Shown piece by piece: positions 57,834 to 64,000 of a DNA stretch of 64,000 nt. The DNA lies in contig CP075492.1 of the NCBI GenBank assembly GCA_021613535.1, positions 15,190,001 through 15,254,000 of the forward strand. Reading direction: 5' to 3'. This stretch comes from Adineta vaga (taxonomy: Eukaryota > Rotifera). Both the position numbers and the translations under genes were made by a program. The notes under the pieces were generated by a model. The model had not been told where the DNA came from. It was given only the letters and a program-made list of their open reading frames with translations, and did no database searches. Numbering within the stretch: position 1 is the first letter of the stretch; the number at the start of each line of letters is the position of its first letter.

Positions 57834-59140
57834 GCAATGGAAAAGTAGAGTGAAGGATAAGTTTAAAATAAACATCCGATTTTTGTTGTAATGTGTACCG
57901 ATGTTGTTTGTAAAATTATATTATTCTATTAAATAATTTGTTTTTTCTAATTTACTTTTATTTTATATATGGCACAGAGCAAATTGAAATGCATCACAAC
58001 TACAACGATGACGAAAGTCGATTCGAAACGTTATCGTTACATACTGCACCTTGATTTTAAAATTAGTCAAGTTTGTTAGCCAAACTAGTGCCAGCTGTTT
58101 TACAACTGAGACTTTAAAAAAAGAAAATCGAACTGACATGGCAATACACCCGAGTATAACGCAGGTTTGCCTTAACTCAACAAGTCGATCGATTTGAAAA
58201 GGTAATCGGGCTAGATTAAAAATTAAGAGACGATCCTTTAGAAAATTCGCACTGATTTATTAGGTGATCATAAAAGCATTAAGAAGATTCTATTCAGAAC
58301 TATATGAATACTCCAGAGAAAATTGTGCTGGACGGTAGTATCGTTAAAAATGCAACGAGTATTCATCATTACCAAAATATGGAGTACTGTGCAAGAATAC
58401 TCATGTCTTTTTTAACAGGCTTCCCAAAAACGTTCGCATCTGATAAACAATGAATGATTTCGTATAACATTTGTCCGGAAAGTCTCAAATTTGAATATTG
58501 AGTTAATAGGAGTAGCAATAACAGTGTCAATATCCTGAGGATGTCGATTAATTTGATTTTGATTTCTCTAATAAAATGGTTTCATCATCCAGATGAAGTG
58601 TGTAATAATATCTTTATTATTGTTTAGGGGAAGTTTATTATGCTTCAGGATGAATATCAATTTAGAATAATTACTCAAAGTCCTAACATTAAAAGCAGTT
58701 CATCTCCATCAGTCAAAAAAATACTATCGATAAAGATGTTCTCATTTTTTTCTATCTGTGAATAGGAAAATATTTATAAATTATGTTAATTTGAATGAAC
58801 ACAAAAATTTCCTAGTCATATACAAAGTTTTGAGAAAAAAGAAGGAGATTTGTTAATAGAAATTAACAAACAAAATAATAAGATAAATTAGTAGCTAATC
58901 TTTTTCCTTTGTGTTGTCTTATTGCCTCAAGATATTTGTGCTTAGACTTTTCGTAATGCTATGGAGCGATCATCTTAAGATTCAAAGGTGTCGGTGAGGA
59001 TATCGCCTCTTCATTCTACGCCCATATTCATTGTATTCAAGCAGGATAATTTATTTTTGTTATGATTTCAAAAATGAAGCATGTAAGACAACATAGATGT
59101 AAAAGAAAATACAGACAATAACGAAGATTTAGATTGAATA
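57834..59140. other. Intergenic, nothing recognised
   Basis: Spacer of 1.3 kb between two receptor genes on opposite strands, tail to tail. No open frame of note. Confidence 0.4.
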
Positions 59141-59775
59141 TCAACTAGTAATAAATAATCGATGAATACGTTGTGGTATAATACTTTTCGTAAAGTCACA
59201 CATTGCTTTTCGAAACACTTCTGATGGTAGAATAAATACGAAGACAATAGCCGTACATGGTAGAAAAGGGATACAATAGCTAATTAGACTAATGTATGGT
59301 TGTCGATCAAGTTTTTTACATACAAATATAAAACTTAGAACAAGTCGAGGTACAGCAAGACAGCTAAGTACAATCGGTGCAATTAGTATATGTTTATGTT
59401 GACTGATTGATCTTTTTATCATGTTCATTTGTAGTTTCAGTTGTGCGCTTTTGTTTCGATTTAATGCAGTGGTTTTGTTCTTCTTCATCTGATTTTTTGA
59501 AGCCGTTGTTTTCTGAATAATAATGATACTACTAGCAAGATTAATTATCAATGGTAATACGAACAAGAGAATATTCGAAATTGAATATAGGACAAGAATA
59601 ATTTGTCGATCAGCATTTAATGTAAGAACACACCAAGCTCGTTCATCATGTGTATCAATAACAATGCTACGAAAGATCAGTTCCGGAGATGAGATAAGAG
59701 CAAGAAACGTGAGTACACATCCGACAATCCATTTAGCACAACGTTTACATGCGATGGTAAATTCCGATTCCTTGG
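59141..59775 (-). pseudogene. 7TM receptor, 3' half only
   Basis: An open stretch beginning after an acceptor-like TTCCAAG at about 59776 encodes KRCAKWIVGCVLTFLALISS (TM4), then RAWCVLTLNADRQIILVL, a TM5 near FVLPLIINLASSIIIIQ, and a long basic third loop (TASKNQMKKNKTTALNRNKS). TM6 is near HILIAPIVLSCLAVPRLVLS, TM7 near PFLPCTAIVFVFILPSEVFR, and a short tail ends HRLFITS. TM1-TM3 are missing. The expected 5' exons would lie where the (TTGGG)n array and non-coding DNA now stand (59820-60430), with a transposon gene beyond. This is either a 5'-truncated gene or one whose first exons are far away. Confidence 0.6.
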
Positions 59776-59851
59776 AAATTCAAGCAAAATAGAAAAAAAT
59801 AAATTCCTTGGAAAGTCATTTCAGAGGTTGGGTTAGCTTATATTCGGTTAG

Positions 59852-60076
59852 TGTGGGTTGGGCTGGGTTGAGTCGGGTTGGGTTGGGTTGGGTTGGGTTG
59901 GGTTGGGTTGGGTTGGGTTGGGTTGGGTTGGGTTGGGTTGGGTTTGGTTGGGTTGGGTTGGATTGGGTTGGGTTGGGTTGGGTTGGGTTGGGTTGGGTTG
60001 GGTTGAGTCGGGTTTGGTTGGGTTGGATTGGATTGGGTTGGGTTGGGTTGGGTTGGGTTGGGTTGGGTTGGGTTAG
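59852..60076 (+). repeat. (TTGGG)n pentanucleotide array, G-rich on the plus strand
   Basis: About 45 units of TTGGG on the plus strand with a few variant units (TTGAG/TCGGG, TTTGG, TTGGA). Variant clusters recur: GGTTGAGTCGGG at about 59868 and 60002, and GGTTTGGTTGGGTTGG at about 59941 and 60011. This indicates local higher-order duplication of the array. Frames across it read as GWVGL repeats but are not genes. The strand asymmetry (all G on one strand) is telomere-like and predicts G-quadruplex formation. Confidence 0.95.
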
Positions 60077-60433
60077 ACTTCGATTCATTTGAATGGAACG
60101 AAAGAGATTTAGGAAATATATTTTTACGTAATTTGGAATATGAAAAACCAGCATATATCTTGTTTGTTTCATTAAATCGAGATACATCCAGTTAAACTTC
60201 CAAACGAAATATATTATAATACAGAATACATGTAAAATCGTAAATAGCTCTTATGTGAGAATTAATTGAGTTAGGATTTATTCTATATACAAACAAGGGA
60301 GAAGTACTATTAGTACAAATATGAATTTATTTGTCGAAACGGGAATTTCGACATTTCTGGTAACATTAGAGTCATGTGCTTTCTGGAGTAAAATATAGAA
60401 GAGTCTGGCATATCTTAAAGTTTTCAAATTTAT
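60077..60433. other. Spacer between the array and the transposase gene
   Basis: AT-rich, no gene. No terminal inverted repeat or target-site duplication could be recognised for the neighbouring transposon. Confidence 0.35.
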
Positions 60434-62308
60434 TTAAAACTGAGATTTAGCTACATCACAATTATATATATGAAAAAATAAAATGAAATTTACGTAGCTT
60501 TTTGGATAAGAGTAATTCGACCAGTGTGTTTTGTATTGACTAATGATAGAAAACGTTTGTTCCGCAATCTGACTGTTTATATTGTCAAACATGTTATTAT
60601 GTAACGGATGATCCGCACGCATTTCATTCTTACACATATGTCGAGTGTGGTTTCGCTGATGAAAGGAATCCAACACAAAATGAACTTTGTCATAAAAATG
60701 ATCACTAATTGGAGTAGATTTGAAATAGTCTGTTCCGTATCGTGCTGTCATATAAATTTTTATAGAACATGCTGTATCATATATGATTCCCAACGGAAGT
60801 TTACTGATTCGTGCTAAAAAAAGCAAAAAGATTTATGAGACAAAAGATTACGTGATTTACCAATTCGAATTAAATGTCTTAAAACACGTCGTGGTGATTC
60901 AGATCGGATTGATTCATCAAAACCAGCAACGATGCCACATGGAAAAAAAGACACTAAGAAACCATAAGTTGTTAATCGATCTTGGTTGTCAGATGACTCA
61001 TTCCGTTTAACATTACAAGTTTCTTCTGTTACATCATCTGATGCATCAAATTTCATAATATGCATACCATGATCACTAACCATTTTGATATGCTTTTCAC
61101 AGAGAACATTCGAGTTAAGTTCTGGAAATATTTGAAAAATATGTCGTGTTTAAAAAGGAAAGAGCATTTGTATACTCACGTGAATAATTAGAAACCGATT
61201 TGGGACATCCAACAAGCACTGGTCCTAATTCTTCAATGGTATTATCATAGCAATTGTTGAATTTGCATGTTGTTCGAGCTGTTTTTTGATGTCCATCAAC
61301 GATTAACACATCAGTGCAGCTAATGGTACAACTAGAAGTTTTGTGCATTGTTTGATTTGACCAATATTTAACAAATGATGAGTAAAGTTGATTTTTATGT
61401 CTGTCAAAAAATGCATTCACTTCGTTTTTCTCATATAAAGAATATGGAATTTCAATAACATCTTCATCAGTCCATTGAAATAACAATTTTAAAAGACAAT
61501 ACACCATCCAATTGATTTGAAAATTTTTTTCATCGAGTCTTTTTGCTGGAAACGGTGTTTTATTTATAAATAAACTGTTAAAATATTTAACAAATCCATG
61601 AAAAGAAGCTCTCATTGTCAATAAAGCTGTTGAAAATAAGAAAAAGATTCTATGAGAATAAATACATTCACCTCCAAAATAAAATACATCTACATTTAAA
61701 AATTGTTTCTTTTGCACGTACTGCTTCCTGACAATATCATTACTGTAAGTATTAGGATAGTATGACCATTTGCATATTTTGCAATAAGTATATAAAGTTA
61801 TACATTGTTCTAAAAGGTTTTCATGGAATATGAAAGTTTTCGATAACTGATATGCAGGTAGCACATTATCGTTATTCGAGCAGATGATACATTTATTTGA
61901 CATCGGTTCAACCTTCCGAAATATAATTGAATAATTAGTAAATTTCTGATAATCAGTTATAAGTTGATGTATATCCGTAGAAAACATCAAATATGCACGA
62001 AATAATTCTGATGAGTTGAAGAATTCAATTTGTTGTTGTATAAAAACGGGCGAAAAGTTGGTATTAAACTGCTTATTGATGATTTGACATATAACATAAT
62101 ATTTATCATCCAATATAGACGAATTTTTGATTCGTTCATACAGCATCATTATCGTGTAGATTGGGGCTTGTTTTAATAGCTTCGTAAAAAAGAGATCATT
62201 TTTCATTTCTAGAGATGTGTTATTCATCTCGTTTATATCTAAAAACAGTTTATGTGCTTTTAAATTTATAAAGCTCGGCTTGTAATAAAAAAAAGAAGGA
62301 CTACACAT
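60434..62308 (-). CDS. KDZ/Zisupton-type (CxC) DDE transposase
   Basis: Exons about 62308-61180, 61121-60861 and 60813-60434, joined with GTGAGT/TTCCAG and GTAAAT/TTTAG borders in frame. The N-part contains a CxxC-rich element (CIICSNNDNVLPAYQLSK, later YCKICKWSYYPNTYS). The catalytic region reads VLIVDGHQKTARTTCKFNNC (first Asp in VDG), TYGFLVSFFPCGIVAGFDES, then KLPLGIIYDTACSIKIYM (second Asp in YDTAC), VLDSFHQRNHTRHMC, and NINSQIAEQTFSIISQYK (Glu in AEQ). This series of motifs is diagnostic of the Kyakuja-Dileera-Zisupton group of DNA transposons. The frame is open throughout, so the element may be recent. The true start may lie in upstream exons (62544-64000). Confidence 0.75.
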
Positions 62309-62543
62309 GCTTAATATGCTTCAAATTTAATAGTTGTTTTTGTTTTATTGTCAAGACTTTTTTTAGGAATAAAATCAATAGATCGGAGAACATGATCACA
62401 GAAAAATAGACTTGTATACGTAAAAAAAAACTTAATAAGGAAAAAAATAATGAAAGAAATAGATGAATAACAAACATCTTCTTCTTTTTTATAATCTTTT
62501 CAAAAAACTATTCAGTTAAAGCAAATGTAATGTATCTAATTCA

Positions 62544-63267
62544 TCAGTTTCTTTTTCTTTTTGATCGAGATAAAACTTGATTGTTTTTTCGTTTTCCGCT
62601 TCCTTTTGTTATACTTTCAAATGGTTCAATACCTACTAAATATAACGTAGTTGAACTACACATTTTTCAAGATTATATTACCTGTGACATTATCACCATA
62701 TTCAAGTTCTTCCTGTTCTATTACTGTGCTTTGTATAGGACGAAATATCGAGCATTTGTCATATATAACATAAGGAAGATAATCTTCCGAATCCAGCAAA
62801 ATTTCAGCTGTTTCATTCAATAATAATTGAGTTGTAGTATGAAATCCTATTGAAAAAGAATTAAATCTAAATTAACATTTAATTTATTGTCATTTCATAT
62901 TCGTACCATTTTTTGTGAGATCAAAAAATGACTTAAATGTATCCCATGTGATTCCAAATCGACTTAAAGCAACAATAAAGCGAAAACGTGATTGTTCATC
63001 GTTCGCGCGTGGTACTTTTTTAAGAAAACCTTTCGTCATCTTCACTGATTTTGACAGTTTTCGAACGAAAAGTGTATTTTCATACAAGAGATGTTCATGA
63101 ATCATTAGTTCAACAGTACGTTGACGAACTGCGGCACTTTGGTGACGAGTAGCAAGACAAACATCTGTAGGAGATAAAATTATAGATGGATGCTGCAAAA
63201 TCGATTTTGCACAAGCTTGTACATCTTCAGAGTAAGTATCAGATGATGTTGTTATGTCTAATTTCAA
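62544..63267 (-). CDS. Transposon-associated exons of unknown function
   Basis: Three segments join in frame on the minus strand. 63267-about 62908 has TSSDTYSEDVQACAKSILQH, ARHQSAAVRQRTVELMIHEH, then FLKKVPRANDEQSRFRFIVA and SFFDLTKNG before a GTACGA donor. About 62850-62691 reads FHTTTQLLLNETAEILLDSE, DYLPYVIYDKCSIFRPIQST and ends DNVTG. The third runs from about 62640 (GIEPFESITKGSGKRKNNQ) to a stop at 62544 after SRSKRKRN. They lie directly upstream of the transposase on the same strand and are probably 5' exons of the same element or a second transposon protein. The basic end could be DNA-binding. No named domain was recognised. Confidence 0.45.
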
Positions 63268-63734
63268 ACAATACTTATATATTTCTGTTGTTTTCTAATT
63301 GCTAGAATACCTGTTACTGATTCAATGTGATAAAGTGGTTGTATTAGTTGGCAATTCATATATTCATGATTTTGATCTAAACCTGCAGAACAAAATACAT
63401 TTATTCTTTGATTTAACAAGGCATAAAATTAATGCTCTATGTTTTTACTTTTCGGTTGTACATCAGGTGTTTTTTTGTTGCTTTCAAAAAATTGTGTTGT
63501 TTGGACTTGTTGCACGGGAGCCATATAGATGTTATCCGGAATCTCTAGAAATCAACGAAAGAAGAACATTGGTAAGCATCATGAACTAAATAAATTTATT
63601 TATGTAAGCTACCTCGATGATTATCAGAAGGAATATTTGAATTTTTATTACTATTTACTGCAATATTTATTTCAGAGGTACCTAAAATCAGTAAAACAAC
63701 TTTTAATGTTTTGGAAAATTATTAAAATGTAATA
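63268..63734. other. Probable intron or spacer of the transposon region
   Basis: No convincing minus-strand frame. Plus-strand frames here (63299-63589, 63529-63732) lack family features and look like chance products. Confidence 0.3.
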
Positions 63735-64000
63735 TATTTACGTGTCAATACACCATCATTCCTGTTCAACAAATTATCCTCATCAACACCATTCTTATTC
63801 AACAAAGCATCAGTACCATCATCCATGTTAACTAAATCATCTCTTCTTTCAGAAGCATTGTTTGTTGCTACAACAGGAGGTATTTCGATCAATAAATTTT
63901 CATCAGTTGCATTAAAAACATTTCCACGATTTAATTCAAATACATCATGAGATGTTTCTTCAATATTAACATTTACTAAGATAAAAGATTTTGTTGAAAA
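63735..64000 (-). CDS. Acidic Asn/Asp-rich exon at the right edge, partial
   Basis: A minus-strand open stretch running in from the right edge: NIEETSHDVFELNRGNVF, then IEIPPVVATNNASERRDDLV, and an Asn/Asp-rich repeat (DDGTDALLNKNGVDEDNLLN) before a GTAAAT donor near 63743. The ATTCTTATTCAACAAA-type DNA unit behind the Leu-Leu-Asn-Lys/Arg-Asn motif is imperfectly repeated. It is likely a 5' exon of the transposon-associated gene. Function unknown. Confidence 0.35.

Noticed and set aside
59808-60187. Long open frames reading GWVGL or PNPTQ repeats
   Set aside because: They are translations of the pentanucleotide array in several frames on both strands; no gene features.

Overview
The window looks like nuclear DNA of a bdelloid rotifer (Adineta/Rotaria type); this is inferred from gene content, not from a marker gene. 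The DNA is AT-rich. Genes are cut by short GT-AG introns of about 50-90 bases. The families are those that crowd bdelloid genomes: many divergent rhodopsin-type 7TM receptors, membrane-anchored kelch and LamG proteins on Thr/Ser stalks, an arginine ADP-ribosyltransferase fused to TPRs, F-box/LRR-like proteins, and genes of bacterial or fungal type. No rRNA, tRNA or CRISPR was seen.

Layout. 1-12.5 kb (mostly minus strand): a UAS-UAS-F-box fusion running off the left edge, an intact 7TM receptor lying between two relics of another receptor gene, a pentameric ligand-gated channel without the Cys-loop cysteines, a single-UAS paralogue, and an SLC49-type transporter. 14-25.7 kb: a membrane-anchored double-LamG protein (frame broken once), a secreted Cys-rich protein, a three-exon 7TM receptor, a zinc-finger-like protein, a broken fungal-type MFS transporter, a stalked kelch propeller (frame broken at the exon junction) and a truncated membrane protein. 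27-36 kb: an intron-bearing family II (Mn-dependent) pyrophosphatase, an F-box/lectin-like fusion, an ADP-ribosyltransferase-TPR protein, and a tandem pair of lipid-anchored globin-like genes. 37-53 kb: two inverted, interleaved duplications, GH16 glucanase (+ at 37.7 kb, - at 46.7 kb) and 7TM receptor (- at 44.2 kb, + at 51.7 kb), together with a LysM/lytic-transglycosylase gene, a ubiquitin-like gene, an F-box gene and a secreted GH116 enzyme. 53-64 kb: decayed genes, another 7TM receptor, a truncated receptor next to a (TTGGG)n array, and a KDZ/Zisupton-type DNA transposon at the right edge.

The most coherent functional group is the glycan-attacking set at 37.7-50 kb: two GH16 beta-glucanases with beta-trefoil tails, one LysM-transglycosylase and one GH116 enzyme. 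These would act on fungal or algal glucans, bacterial peptidoglycan and glucosides, so feeding or antimicrobial use is likely (inference). The sensory set comprises five intact 7TM receptors plus relics, and one ion channel. The most unusual items are the globin-like pair, which keeps the classical globin intron positions but appears to lack the proximal His, and the GH16 copy with Asp replaced by Asn inside its catalytic motif.

Several otherwise good genes carry a single isolated frame break. This may be real decay or residual assembly indels, and I cannot separate the two from one sequence.
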